DNA from: Chroococcidiopsidaceae cyanobacterium CP_BM_ER_R8_30
GTDB taxonomy: Bacteria; Cyanobacteriota; Cyanobacteriia; Cyanobacteriales; Chroococcidiopsidaceae
NCBI GenBank assembly: GCA_019244235.1
Contig: JAFASY010000264.1
Location: 1-64,000 of the forward strand
Direction: 5' to 3'
DNA: 64,000 bases
Within the stretch, counting starts at the first letter, position 1, and each line of letters opens with the position of its first letter. The notes under the pieces were generated by a model. That model saw nothing but the letters and a program-made list of their open reading frames with translations. It had not been told where the DNA came from and searched no databases. A program made the position numbers and the translations under genes. Shown piece after piece: positions 24,685 to 33,750 of this stretch.

Positions 24685-24816
24685 TTTGCATAGCCCCAGC
24701 TTAAGGCTCTTAGTTAAGAGACATCTTACTCTGGTTAGTCAACAAAAAAGTAACTTGCTTTACAACACTTGTTAAGTAAGGGCAGTAAAGCTTTCTGCCT
24801 CTAAAATGATAAACTC

Positions 24817-25269
24817 CTAACCCACAACTGATGTATCACTGGCGAGTTTACTTTTTGCTGCTGCAAACTCGCTTGCCATCTGCCTCCGTTTCGCCTCACT
24901 GATATGTTGGCGTACCTGGGAAAACAACTCGTTCTCTTCTTCCTGAATGTGATGTTGAAATAGCTGTTTTAAAGCCTGGATCTGAGCTTGGAACTCCTCA
25001 GAAGTTGGACTAAGAGTCTCAATTTCTTCTAGCGTTTGCCTAACTTCATCATGCTCTCCTTGAGCTGTATCAATTAGCTTATTTTCGCTTCCCCATTGAC
25101 GGAGCACTGGGTAAAAGATTTGCGCTTCAATTTCAGCATGTAAGTTGATCTCTTCAGCAAGTTGATTAAAACTATTGTATAATTTTGCTGTATCATTGGC
25201 GGCTTCAATCTCTAAAAATAGAGCTTCAATCCAACGGTGTTCATTTTTAATTAGGTCTAGGATATCCAT
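24817..25269 (-). CDS. Hemerythrin-domain protein
   Basis: 150 residues. Iron-ligand histidines occur in the expected order: IKNEHRWIEALF, INLHAEIEAQIFYPVL, QGEHDEVRQ and LFQHHIQEEENELF, the last with H-x-x-x-E. This is a single four-helix HHE domain that binds a di-iron centre and O2 or senses iron and oxidants. It sits downstream of a longer hemerythrin-like gene on the same strand (25459-26496), separated by a terminator-like hairpin. Confidence 0.9.
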   Translation of the reverse strand: MDILDLIKNEHRWIEALFLEIEAANDTAKLYNSFNQLAEEINLHAEIEAQIFYPVLRQWGSENKLIDTAQGEHDEVRQTLEEIETLSPTSEEFQAQIQALKQLFQHHIQEEENELFSQVRQHISEAKRRQMASEFAAAKSKLASDTSVVG

Positions 25270-25365
25270 TTTTTGTTTACCTCCTATGTGTTCATCCTTT
25301 ACTTTACCGACCTATAGCAATAAATTCAGCAGAAGATGTCATAAATTTTTAAAGTGAAAATTCTC

Positions 25366-25398
25366 AAGAAAATAAACCCACCATTTATAAGGGTGGGT
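25366..25398 (-). terminator. Terminator after the long hemerythrin-like gene
   Basis: On the minus strand ACCCACCC (25391-25398) pairs with GGTGGGT (25376-25382) around TTATAAAT, followed by a T-rich run at 25366-25375. Confidence 0.75.
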
Positions 25399-25407
25399 CG
25401 TCAAAAC

Positions 25408-25449
25408 TCATCTTAGCACTTTTTAATGTCTATTTCATTGCTAAGATGA
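25408..25449. repeat. 11-bp perfect inverted repeat just downstream of the hemerythrin-like gene
   Basis: TCATCTTAGCA (25408-25418) and TGCTAAGATGA (25439-25449) are perfectly complementary with a 20-base loop. It lies between the stop codon at 25459 and the terminator at 25366-25398, forming a double-hairpin 3' end. The motif ATCTTAGCA also occurs twice in the 13.8-14.5 kb intergenic region. Confidence 0.6.
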
Positions 25450-25458
25450 ATTACATAT

Positions 25459-26496
25459 CTATTTCTTAGCGACACCCATTTCTTCTTGAATCTTGCTCTT
25501 AGCTGATTTAAACTTTGTAGCTAGTTGCTCACTCTGTTCGTCACTGAAGTTTTCTCTGACTTTAGCAAACACGTCGCTCTCCTCTTGACGGACGTGATGC
25601 ATAACGACATCTTTCAGCTGATTAACTTTGTTCTTGAATTCAGGAGAGGAGGGGCTAATAGCTTTAATCTCCTCTAACATTTCCTTAATTTCGCCCTGCT
25701 CATTATACAAATCTTGAGTTTCACTGTAGTAAGGCCGGACTGCGGGGTAAACAACCTCTTCCTCTGCTAGGGAGTGTGCTGTTAGGTCTTTATAGATCTG
25801 GCCAAAATACTCTTGGATTTTCTGAGGATCATTAGTGCCATTAAGTTCCATGAAAAGAGTATTGACTTTTGTATGATCCATCCGAAGAACATCCTGGATG
25901 TTCATATCCTTCTTGTCAGAGACTTGGGTAACTGCACTACCAACAGCCCCTGTTAGTGCTGCCATAGCGTCTTGGACACGTGCCCAGATGCCTTGATCTG
26001 CATCTTTGCCTGTTAGTTCGCGTGTGCCCAGGATCTCTAGTACTCCCTTCAGTTGCTCCTGATGAGCCCGGTTTTCAAAGTTAATGGTATTTAAAGGGGT
26101 GATTGCAGCTTCAACATCAGCGCCTACTTGTTGGGCAGCTTTGTGAATAACAATGCCAGCCATAACCTGTCCGTGCTTGAATAACTCAAGTTGAGCAAAC
26201 TTTTCATAAAGGGTTAGCTCAGAGCCGGACATCAGCTTCTGGGTCATCTCAATAAGTTGCTTCGTTGTTTCCTTTGGTTCACCTTGAACGCCATACTGCA
26301 CGATGACAGTATCTAATACACCAAGATTCTTTTGATCGTCACCTAGCATATCCCTTAAACGAGAGTTGATATCTTGATCTGTAGACTCTTGAAGAAGGGT
26401 TTGCTCACTAGAAATAAGCAAGTTTTGAATGGCTTTGACATTAGCCAACTTAACAGCGATCGCAGAGCGTTTAGTATCGTCTAGTGTGGTTACCAT
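25459..26496 (-). CDS. Two-domain hemerythrin-like stress protein
   Basis: 345 residues. The N-terminal ~170 residues are helical (KLANVKAIQNLLISSEQTLLQ, LTLYEKFAQLELFKHGQVMAGIVIHKAAQQVG) and look like a ferritin-like/DUF892-related bundle. The C-terminal ~150 are a hemerythrin domain: LRMDHTKVNTLFMEL, LTAHSLAEEEVVYPAVR and VVMHHVRQEESDVFAKV. Such proteins accumulate under desiccation or oxidative stress in cyanobacteria (inference). Strong dicot 3' hairpins follow. Confidence 0.85.
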   Translation of the reverse strand: MVTTLDDTKRSAIAVKLANVKAIQNLLISSEQTLLQESTDQDINSRLRDMLGDDQKNLGVLDTVIVQYGVQGEPKETTKQLIEMTQKLMSGSELTLYEKFAQLELFKHGQVMAGIVIHKAAQQVGADVEAAITPLNTINFENRAHQEQLKGVLEILGTRELTGKDADQGIWARVQDAMAALTGAVGSAVTQVSDKKDMNIQDVLRMDHTKVNTLFMELNGTNDPQKIQEYFGQIYKDLTAHSLAEEEVVYPAVRPYYSETQDLYNEQGEIKEMLEEIKAISPSSPEFKNKVNQLKDVVMHHVRQEESDVFAKVRENFSDEQSEQLATKFKSAKSKIQEEMGVAKK

Positions 26497-26752
26497 TTCT
26501 TGAGTATCCTTCCTATATCTTTAAAGGGCAGCTACTTTTCAGGTTGTCATAGGAGTTAGGTATAATCCATCTTTCTTTTGACGGATCAACTGTAAAGCTC
26601 CAGAGGAATAAAAATAGAACGAATACTTGATTAAAGACACTTGTTACTTTCCACTCATGCTAAGCCCCCCTTCCTCCGTGGGGCAGATACAAGATTTAAT
26701 CCTAATCGCTAGATTGACGAAGTAAGAGAAGAATCAGTAATGGTGTGACGTA

Positions 26753-27508
26753 ATGTCAGAGCAATCAGGATTGGGAGAGCAGGCGCTAAACAAGGCAGCT
26801 GAGATTGGTATGTCTAGTCAGCTAGATGAAGTAGTGGAATTAGATATAGATATCAAAACAGATCCACTTAAATTTGTTCAAGGTGAAGTAGATTCAGTTG
26901 ACGTAGAAGGCAAAGGTCTAGTCATGCAGAAAGACCTGCGCATGGAAGCGATGGATATGCACATGGATAATGTTGCAATCAACCCTCTCAGCGCTGCTAT
27001 GGGCAAGATTGAACTCAACAAGCCTACGGATGCGGAGACTCATGTCGTTTTAACAGAAGCAGATGTCAACCATGCGTTTAACTCTGAATATGTCGGCAGC
27101 AAGCTAAAAAATTTAAAGATTGATGTAGACGGAAAACCAATGACCGTTGATGCAAAACAGATAGAGTTCCATTTGCCGGGTGAGGGCAAAGTAGTGCTGA
27201 AAGCTCAGGTGCTACTGCATGAAACCGGAGAAACAGAGCAGATTGCCTTTGCAGCCGTGCCTAGTGTTACAGATAACGGTAAGGCCGTTATGCTTAAAGA
27301 TGTCCAGTATGGTGAAGGAAAAGAGATATCACCAGAGCTGACAAAGGCACTGGTAGACCAGAGTAGTAAGATTTTAGATCTGAGCAACTTTAATCTGGAG
27401 GGGATGTCTTTGCGAATTAGGAGTATAGATGCGGAGGCAGGGAAACTGAACTTTCAAGCTGCCGCCCATGTTGAGCAGATGCCCTCCAGTAAAACATCGA
27501 ATCGGTAA
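26753..27508 (+). CDS. DUF2993 (LmeA-like) protein
   Basis: 251 residues. The DUF2993 pattern is clear: LDIDIKTDPLKFVQGEVDSVDVEGKGLVMQKDLRMEAMDMHMDNVAINPLSAAMGKIELNKPTDAETHVVLTEADVNHAFNS. There is no signal peptide, so unlike mycobacterial LmeA it seems cytoplasmic or peripheral. The family binds lipids or lipid-linked sugars. It is followed after 36 bp by a DUF2231 membrane protein, probably in one transcript. Confidence 0.88.
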   Translation: MSEQSGLGEQALNKAAEIGMSSQLDEVVELDIDIKTDPLKFVQGEVDSVDVEGKGLVMQKDLRMEAMDMHMDNVAINPLSAAMGKIELNKPTDAETHVVLTEADVNHAFNSEYVGSKLKNLKIDVDGKPMTVDAKQIEFHLPGEGKVVLKAQVLLHETGETEQIAFAAVPSVTDNGKAVMLKDVQYGEGKEISPELTKALVDQSSKILDLSNFNLEGMSLRIRSIDAEAGKLNFQAAAHVEQMPSSKTSNR

Positions 27509-27544
27509 ACACAAATCTAATAGCTGCTTCAAGTGAGAGAAATT

Positions 27545-28090
27545 ATGGAAACATCAGAAACTAACACATCACCTTACCCCAACATTCCACCAATTATTGA
27601 AAGCGATGACAGGGAATACCGCGATACCGGCGTGCCCAGTACAGTGGCGATCGCTGGGCATCCCTTACATCCATTGAGTGTCATCTTTCCCATTGCCTTC
27701 TTAGCTGGAGCATTGGGTACTGACTTTGGATACTGGTTAACTCGCGATCCCTTTTGGGCAAGAGCATCAGTTTGGCTATTAGGGGCTGGTTTAGTAGGGG
27801 GTATAGTGGCAGCTTTGATTGGAATGAGTGACTTTGTGCGCATAGAACGAGTCCGCAAGCGCACGGCTGGTTGGGCGCATCTGATACTCAACGTAGCTAT
27901 CTTAGCCTTGACGGCTGTTAACTTCAGTTTGCGTCTTAGCGGCAGTTATACAGGGGCAATATTGCCTGTTGGGATAATTCTTTCACTAGTTGTCGGCACG
28001 CTGGTGAGCGCCTCTGGTTGGTTTGGGGCTGAACTGTCATATCGCCACAAAATCGGTGTAGTTGGTTCGGGTAGTCGCTCTGTGCCATAG
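27545..28090 (+). CDS. DUF2231 membrane protein
   Basis: 181 residues from the ATG at 27545. AGHPLHPLSVIFPIAFLAGALGTDFGYWLTRDPFWARASVWLL is the DUF2231 signature with its G-H-P-x-H-P motif. Four membrane helices are visible: the family motif, LLGAGLVGGIVAALIGMSDF, WAHLILNVAILALTAVNFSL and GAILPVGIILSLVVGTLVSASGWFG. The conserved His may bind haem (inference). It is paired with the DUF2993 gene. Confidence 0.9.
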   Translation: METSETNTSPYPNIPPIIESDDREYRDTGVPSTVAIAGHPLHPLSVIFPIAFLAGALGTDFGYWLTRDPFWARASVWLLGAGLVGGIVAALIGMSDFVRIERVRKRTAGWAHLILNVAILALTAVNFSLRLSGSYTGAILPVGIILSLVVGTLVSASGWFGAELSYRHKIGVVGSGSRSVP

Positions 28091-28102
28091 TTGATGATGT
28101 TA

Positions 28103-28152
28103 AACCACGAAGACACAAAGAATTCCTTTGTGTTCTTGGTGTCTTTGTGGTT
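28103..28152. terminator. Long inverted repeat between convergent genes, probable bidirectional terminator
   Basis: AACCACGAAGACACAAAG pairs with CTTTGTG...GGTGTCTTTGTGGTT, with a few mismatches. It lies between the DUF2231 (+) and NAD kinase (-) stops, twelve bases from each. Sequences of this ACCACGAAGACAC type recur in many cyanobacterial genomes, so it may be an interspersed repeat used as a terminator. Confidence 0.65.
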
Positions 28153-28164
28153 AATTAGCGTTAT

Positions 28165-29097
28165 TTACGATTTTGAGTTATGACGATGATTATTATCGTA
28201 GTGAATCCTAGCTCCTGCCCATAGAAGCTTTTCTCTAAGAGTTTGATAATAAGAATAGTTTTCTCGTAAAACAATAAATTTTGCCTGATAGTCTGCCATG
28301 CGGACATCAACTCGCTGCCCCGGCCAGATCGAGGTAGCAAGCACACTATCTGTCCAGAGCTTAGTACTCAGATCGTAATCTGCTAGAGGCCAGACGCTAA
28401 CAACGGAGCCTGGAGGTAAGACTATGGGGCGGCTAGAAAGGCTCATAGGACAAATGGGGGTAATGGTGATTGCTTTCATCCCATCGTGAATAATGGGACC
28501 ATTCGCAGCTACGGTGTAAGAGGTAGAACCTGTAGGTGTAGCAATAATTAGTCCATCCCCCTGATATTGATCGACAATTTCCCCATCAATTTCCATCTCT
28601 AGCACAGAGGTTAGCATCCGCTCAGCTGAAGCGGGTTTGATACACATTTCATTCAGTGCCAAGAAGGAATCGCTTGCTGGTTCCAAGTTCATCCGATCGC
28701 CATCAAAGACTGCTGCCTGTAGCATCATCCGCCGCTGGATCGCATAACGCTCTTCCAAAAGCCGCCTCCAAACCTGCTCCGAGTCCTTAAATTCCTCGAA
28801 AGCTTCAGTCAAGAAGCCTAAATGTCCTCCGACATTCACTGCCAGGATTGGAATTCCATCTGCAGCCAGGTGTCTTGCGGCCGTCAGTGCTGTACCATCA
28901 CCACCTAAAACTAAAGCCAAATCAATGGGAGATGTCGCCGACGCCAAAAAGACTGGATATGGATTATCCTTTGGTCCGCTTGGTCCCATGAGAATTCGAC
29001 AGCCACTGCTTTCTAATTGATGTGCACAGGTTTCAGCCCAGCGACGGCTCAAAGGGTCCCCAGCTTTATGAGCGATAATGACCTGCTTTAGCTGCAC
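28165..29097 (-). CDS. nadK: NAD kinase
   Basis: 310 residues. LALVLGGDGTALTAARHLA holds the GGDGT kinase motif with the catalytic Asp, VNVGGHLGFLTEA the NAD loop, and YQGDGLIIATPTGSTSYTVAANGPIIHDGMKAITITPICPMSL the conserved C-terminal core. It phosphorylates NAD to NADP. It begins seven bases after the ndhE stop, so it is read with the ndh genes, linking NADP supply to the NDH-1 complex. Confidence 0.96.
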   Translation of the reverse strand: MQLKQVIIAHKAGDPLSRRWAETCAHQLESSGCRILMGPSGPKDNPYPVFLASATSPIDLALVLGGDGTALTAARHLAADGIPILAVNVGGHLGFLTEAFEEFKDSEQVWRRLLEERYAIQRRMMLQAAVFDGDRMNLEPASDSFLALNEMCIKPASAERMLTSVLEMEIDGEIVDQYQGDGLIIATPTGSTSYTVAANGPIIHDGMKAITITPICPMSLSSRPIVLPPGSVVSVWPLADYDLSTKLWTDSVLATSIWPGQRVDVRMADYQAKFIVLRENYSYYQTLREKLLWAGARIHYDNNHRHNSKS

Positions 29098-29104
29098 TTC
29101 ATCA

Positions 29105-29410
29105 CTACCACTTCAAAAGATTAAACTGCTCCATGTCCACTGTATCGCGGTTACGATAGATGGTGAGGACAATTGCTAGCCCGACGGCTGCCTCAGCTGC
29201 GGCAACAGTGATCACAAAGACGGTGAAGACTTGACCTCTAATCGCTTCGGTATCTAGAAAATTGGAAAACGCCATGAGATTGAGGTTTACAGAATTAAGC
29301 AGTAATTCAATTGCCATTAAGACTCTCACAGCGTTGCGGCTAGTGATCAAGCCATATATACCAATGCAGAATAAAGCAGCTGATAGTAACAAGAAATACT
29401 GGAGTTGCAT
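29105..29410 (-). CDS. ndhE: NDH-1 subunit NdhE (NuoK-like)
   Basis: 101 residues with three membrane helices. The opening [45 protein letters not shown] is diagnostic for NdhE/NuoK with its buried Glu. It ends with the conserved [17 protein letters not shown]. It is part of the proton-pumping arm of the photosynthetic NDH-1 complex. Last ndh gene in the A-I-G-E order. Confidence 0.97.
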   Translation of the reverse strand: MQLQYFLLLSAALFCIGIYGLITSRNAVRVLMAIELLLNSVNLNLMAFSNFLDTEAIRGQVFTVFVITVAAAEAAVGLAIVLTIYRNRDTVDMEQFNLLKW

Positions 29411-29459
29411 GAATCCTCTCGCGTTCTCTAAAAAAACAGCCTAGAACTGTTGATATTTT

Positions 29460-30098
29460 CTATTTTTGCCGTTCCACTTTATCTAAAGAGCTATTCCGGT
29501 CACTTGCTACGGAAACGAGTTGCCGTGGACGCTCTGGTAGCGTTAAGACAGGCTGTTCTAGCTCAGTTGCGAGTGTCTGCTCGGGTAAAAATTCCCGTCG
29601 AGCTAAGATAATTGCTCCCACCATTGCTATCAATAACAAGATCGATGCTAATTCAAATGGCAACAAAAAGTCGCTAAAGAAATGTTGTCCGATCAGAACA
29701 ATTGAATTATCACCAGCGGCAGGACCTGTGGAAAATGACCAAGGCGTTGCCAGCACCATTGTACTTAAGAGTATGAACAAGCCGAGACTAACAACTGCTG
29801 TTAGCACTTGACGTACCCAGGCTCTAGGTAAAGGTATAAAATCTTGCCGCTTATTGACCAGCATAATGGCAAACAAAATGAGAACGTTCACTGCCCCGAC
29901 GTAAATGAGCACTTGTGCTGCTGCCACAAAATCAGCATTAAGTAGCAGATACATCCCAGCTATGCTGACAAACACGCCTCCAAGCAAAAAAGCCGAGTAA
30001 ACAATGTTAGACAGCAGCACGACTCCTAGTGCGGCTCCTATCATCATCACAGCTAAGATGCCAAATGAAACAACTTGTACTCCTGTCGCTAAATTCAC
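29460..30098 (-). CDS. ndhG: NDH-1 subunit NdhG (NuoJ-like)
   Basis: 212 residues and five membrane helices. MNLATGVQVVSFGILAVMMIGAALGVV and LLNADFVAAAQVLIYVGAVNVLILFAIMLVN are NuoJ hallmarks, and the C-terminal extension is a charged tail. It lies 23 bp after ndhI and 49 bp before ndhE. Confidence 0.96.
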   Translation of the reverse strand: MNLATGVQVVSFGILAVMMIGAALGVVLLSNIVYSAFLLGGVFVSIAGMYLLLNADFVAAAQVLIYVGAVNVLILFAIMLVNKRQDFIPLPRAWVRQVLTAVVSLGLFILLSTMVLATPWSFSTGPAAGDNSIVLIGQHFFSDFLLPFELASILLLIAMVGAIILARREFLPEQTLATELEQPVLTLPERPRQLVSVASDRNSSLDKVERQK

Positions 30099-30121
30099 AG
30101 CTGCTGATTCTCCTTCAAAAT

Positions 30122-30712
30122 TTAGTTGCTGGCTGCTTCTTGCTCATCCAATTCTGCTGGAATTGTACCAGCGCGACGGGAAGAAGCAGGCACGCCATGA
30201 GGGTCCATGACACCTTTGGGTAAGTAGACTAGTTCGCGTAAAGGTGTGACCATTGGGTCATCTACTACCTTGTAAGGCAGGCGACCGAGAGCCACATTAT
30301 CGTAGTTCAACTGATGCCGATCGTAAGTGCAGAGATCGTACTCTTCTGTCATGGATAAACAGTTAGTTGGGCAATACTCCACGCAGTTACCGCAGAAAAT
30401 GCAAACTCCGAAATCAATACTGTAGTGATTGAGCTTTTTCTTTTTGCTGGCTCTGTCAAATGTCCAATCCACTACAGGTAAGTTGATCGGACAAACCCTA
30501 ACACAAACTTCACAAGCAATGCATTTATCAAATTCAAAGTGAATCCGCCCTCGAAACCGCTCTGAAGGAATGAGCTTCTCGTAAGGATACTGTACGGTAA
30601 TCGGTCTGCGCCGCATGTGGTCGAAGGTTACGGCTAACCCTTGACCTATATACTGACCAGCTTGCACAGCTTCTTTAGCGTAATCGCCAACTTGCTTGAG
30701 GAACTTTAGCAT
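30122..30712 (-). CDS. ndhI: NDH-1 subunit NdhI (two 4Fe-4S ferredoxin domain)
   Basis: 196 residues. Two 4Fe-4S motifs: [12 protein letters not shown] and [12 protein letters not shown], each Cys-X2-Cys-X2-Cys-X3-Cys-Pro. The N-terminus [19 protein letters not shown] and the C-terminal [17 protein letters not shown] are typical of cyanobacterial NdhI. It relays electrons within the peripheral arm of NDH-1. Confidence 0.97.
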   Translation of the reverse strand: MLKFLKQVGDYAKEAVQAGQYIGQGLAVTFDHMRRRPITVQYPYEKLIPSERFRGRIHFEFDKCIACEVCVRVCPINLPVVDWTFDRASKKKKLNHYSIDFGVCIFCGNCVEYCPTNCLSMTEEYDLCTYDRHQLNYDNVALGRLPYKVVDDPMVTPLRELVYLPKGVMDPHGVPASSRRAGTIPAELDEQEAASN

Positions 30713-30780
30713 CTTGTTTCACTTCTTATCACGTTTTCTTTCAGCCTAGTGATTCTAGATAGCTCATCGATTAACAATCG

Positions 30781-31905
30781 CTAGCCGCCAAAGGCAATAG
30801 GGAAAGCTAATTTGAGGGCTGCAGTTAACAGCAGATTCACCAGGGCTACTGGCAGCAGGAACTTCCACCCTAAGTCAAGTAACTGGTCAATACGTACTCT
30901 AGGAACAGTCCAGCGTAGCAGAATGGCTAAAAAGACAAGGAAGTAAGCCTTGAGTATAGTCATAGTGATACCTAATGAGGCATCAATAATTTCTAACCAC
31001 GGACTTGTTTCACTAACCCCCAGCCAGCCAGCAACCATGCTAATCGGAATTGGTAGACTCCAGCCACCTAGATATAAAACTGCTACCAGTAGAGCTGAAA
31101 GGACTAGGTTAACGTAAGATCCCAGATAAAACAGACCAAATTTCATCCCTGCATATTCAGTTTGGTATCCAGCTACCAATTCTTCTTCAGCTTCTGGTAG
31201 GTCAAAGGGAAGCCGTTCACATTCCGCGAGAGCCGCAATCCAAAAGATGATAAAACCGATGGGTTGCCGCCATACATTCCACCCTAGAAGACCGTATTCA
31301 GATTGCTGTTCCACAATGTCGATGGTGCTTAAACTATTAGACATCATGGCGATCGCCAAGACGGCAAGCGCCAAGGGAATTTCATAACTGATTGACTGAG
31401 CAGCTGCCCTCAATCCCCCCAAGAGAGAGTACTTGTTATTCGAGGCATAGCCAGACATCAACAAGCCAATTGGTTGAACGCTCGATAAAGCAATCCACAA
31501 AAAAACTCCAGTCCCGACATTAGCGATTGCCAGATTTTGTCCGAACGGCACAATTAGGTAAGACAGGAACACTGGAATCACAACCAGGATTGGTCCGAGG
31601 GTAAATAATAAAGGGTCTGCCTTAGCCGGAACCACATCTTCCTTAAAGACGAGCTTTAAACCATCTGCTACCGGAACCAGCAACCCAAAAGGTCCCATGT
31701 ATTCAGGACCAATCCGCTGCTGTGCTGCTGCTGAAATTTTCCGCTCTAGCCATGTGGTTACCAGTACTCCTACTGTAGCTCCAATCAGCATTAATATCAT
31801 TGGCAGTGGCATCCAGATGGCTTTAGCTGCCCCAGCTGGCACTCCCAAATCTGTAACGGATTGAATAAAACTCCCTTCGAGGTCGATTCCTACATCCATT
31901 CTCAA
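30781..31905 (-). CDS. ndhA: NDH-1 subunit NdhA (NuoH-like)
   Basis: 374 residues with eight membrane helices. [45 protein letters not shown] and the loop [37 protein letters not shown] are NuoH signatures near the quinone site. First gene of the ndhA-I-G-E block. The gene for citrate synthase lies 72 bp upstream on the same strand. Confidence 0.97.
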   Translation of the reverse strand: MRMDVGIDLEGSFIQSVTDLGVPAGAAKAIWMPLPMILMLIGATVGVLVTTWLERKISAAAQQRIGPEYMGPFGLLVPVADGLKLVFKEDVVPAKADPLLFTLGPILVVIPVFLSYLIVPFGQNLAIANVGTGVFLWIALSSVQPIGLLMSGYASNNKYSLLGGLRAAAQSISYEIPLALAVLAIAMMSNSLSTIDIVEQQSEYGLLGWNVWRQPIGFIIFWIAALAECERLPFDLPEAEEELVAGYQTEYAGMKFGLFYLGSYVNLVLSALLVAVLYLGGWSLPIPISMVAGWLGVSETSPWLEIIDASLGITMTILKAYFLVFLAILLRWTVPRVRIDQLLDLGWKFLLPVALVNLLLTAALKLAFPIAFGG

Positions 31906-31977
31906 TTCACCCCGTTAAATAAATGGCTAGTTGCCATTCCACTCTTTATGAAGATTTCTTACTGACTATTCCATTGC

Positions 31978-33156
31978 CTAGTATATCGTTTGATGGTCTT
32001 TGCCTAAAAGTGAGCGTTTTTCCATGGGGATGTAATGGGAATTGTGAAGACCGTTATACACCTGGGTGGGACGGAAAATGCGGTTTTCTGCCAGTTGCTC
32101 TTTCCAGTGGGCTAGCCAACCAGCAACGCGAGCGATCGCAAACACTGGCGTGAACAAGTCGGTTGGTATTCCCAGCTTTCTATATACTAAACCAGAATAA
32201 AAGTCAACATTAGGATAAATCCCCTTTTGACCCAACCTTTCCTCAATCACATGTTCCATCTCTAAAGCGATGTCATAGTACTTATCATGTCCAAACTTCT
32301 CAAACAGCTTTTCCGCTAAACTTTGCAGAATTGTTGCTCGTGGATCTTTCACCTTGTAAACACGATGCCCAAATCCCATAATCCTAGCCTTGCGTTCCAG
32401 GCAGTCTTCTAGATAGGGACGCACATTCTCAACTGAACCAATTTCCTCCAACATGCCGATAACTTCTTCATTGGCTCCACCATGGAGTGGTCCTCCTAAT
32501 GTCCCCACTGCTGAAGCGACTACGGCATAGGGGTCAGTTAGTGTTGAAGCTGTCACTCGCGCACTGAAGGTAGAAGCATTCATCGTATGTTCGGCATGGA
32601 GCAGCAGGCAGATATCAAAAATATGAGCTGCCAGCGGATCGGTTTCCTGTTCGTTGAGCATATAAAGAAAATTAGCAGCGTAGCTCAGATCGTCACGCGG
32701 TCGTACTGGTTCGTTCCCTTTCCGCATCAGTTGGAACGCTGCCACCATTGTGGGAATTTTTGCCAAGAGACGAACTACGGCTGCCCGGATATATACAGGA
32801 TTATCTAAGTCACGGCGAGCATAAAACAAGCCTAAAGCGGCGGCTGAGGCTTGTAGGGCATCCATCGGATGACCACTTTCAGGAAAGCACTTCATCATAT
32901 CCTGAATGCGATACTTGATCCGCCGATGGTACCTAATCTCATGCTCAAATGCCTCTAGCTCTTCCTTAGTTGGCAGTTCTCCCCAAATTAAGAGATAAGC
33001 AGTCTCTAGAAAGTTACTCTTTTCAGCCAGCTCTTCAATGCGGATGCCGCGATACTCCAGTATCCCCTTTTGCCCATCAACGCAACTGATACTGGATTGA
33101 GCGGCAGCAATGCCTTCTAAACCTGGCCTAAATTCGCAAACGGACATATTAGCCAT
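31978..33156 (-). CDS. gltA: Citrate synthase
   Basis: 392 residues. The catalytic residues are in place: His in LLLHAEHTMNASTF, His in GFGHRVYKVKDPRA and Asp in NVDFYSGLVYRKLGIP. GTLGGPLHGGANEEV is the CoA-binding loop. It condenses oxaloacetate and acetyl-CoA to citrate; in cyanobacteria this feeds 2-oxoglutarate, the nitrogen-status signal. Upstream of the ndh block on the same strand. Confidence 0.96.
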   Translation of the reverse strand: MANMSVCEFRPGLEGIAAAQSSISCVDGQKGILEYRGIRIEELAEKSNFLETAYLLIWGELPTKEELEAFEHEIRYHRRIKYRIQDMMKCFPESGHPMDALQASAAALGLFYARRDLDNPVYIRAAVVRLLAKIPTMVAAFQLMRKGNEPVRPRDDLSYAANFLYMLNEQETDPLAAHIFDICLLLHAEHTMNASTFSARVTASTLTDPYAVVASAVGTLGGPLHGGANEEVIGMLEEIGSVENVRPYLEDCLERKARIMGFGHRVYKVKDPRATILQSLAEKLFEKFGHDKYYDIALEMEHVIEERLGQKGIYPNVDFYSGLVYRKLGIPTDLFTPVFAIARVAGWLAHWKEQLAENRIFRPTQVYNGLHNSHYIPMEKRSLLGKDHQTIY

Positions 33157-33245
33157 AGCAACTGCTTGAATAGAACAGTATCAAGCTAACTTACCAGAAC
33201 ATAGTGTGATGTCACCGGATTTACAGTAAAAATACCGGATGCCAG

Positions 33246-33743
33246 TTAGAGCAAAAATTTAGGCTGGGTGAGCCAAAAAAGTTGGCTTGTGCCCACTGGC
33301 GATTCGGTTTCTGGAAGTTTCAAACCAATGATACCGGCTTTTTTCAGAGATATAACATTTCGAGCTTCACCCCAAACTAAGATTTCTGCCCACTGAGACA
33401 AGTTAGGCTGATGACCGACAAGAGCTAGTACTAAGGAGCCGGAGGCAGCCTGCTGCCATTGCTCTAACCAGTCAAGCCAGTCTTGGATATCGCCACAAGG
33501 AGCCAGAGCATTAGCCACCTCTAGCTGGCGGCTCAGTCCATAGCTTTGCAAGATCTCCGCCGTCTGATGTGATCGCACTAGAGGACTCGTTAAAATCAAA
33601 TTGAACCGTAGACCCAGCTCTTCTAATCGCTTTGCTACTTTCTGGGTCTTTTGCCGTCCCTCTAGGGAGAGCATCCGCTCCTCATCTAGAATATCGCTAT
33701 CCCGATTTACAGCTATACCATGGCGGATCAAGTACAGTTCCAC
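33246..33743 (-). CDS. sixA: SixA-type phosphohistidine phosphatase
   Basis: 165 residues from a GTG at 33743, which puts the RHG motif at the very start (VELYLIRHGIA) as in SixA; a TTG at 33764 would overlap the upstream gene. Other histidine-phosphatase-superfamily features are LTSPLVRSHQTAEIL and LVALVGHQPNLSQW with the second His. E. coli SixA dephosphorylates phosphotransferase-system histidines; the cyanobacterial target is unknown. The start is seven bases past the DHH gene stop. Confidence 0.88.
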   Translation of the reverse strand: MELYLIRHGIAVNRDSDILDEERMLSLEGRQKTQKVAKRLEELGLRFNLILTSPLVRSHQTAEILQSYGLSRQLEVANALAPCGDIQDWLDWLEQWQQAASGSLVLALVGHQPNLSQWAEILVWGEARNVISLKKAGIIGLKLPETESPVGTSQLFWLTQPKFLL

Positions 33744-33750
33744 GGTTCTT

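Noticed and set aside
33157..33245. ATCCGGT direct repeats
   Set aside because: Too short and without other structure to support a function.
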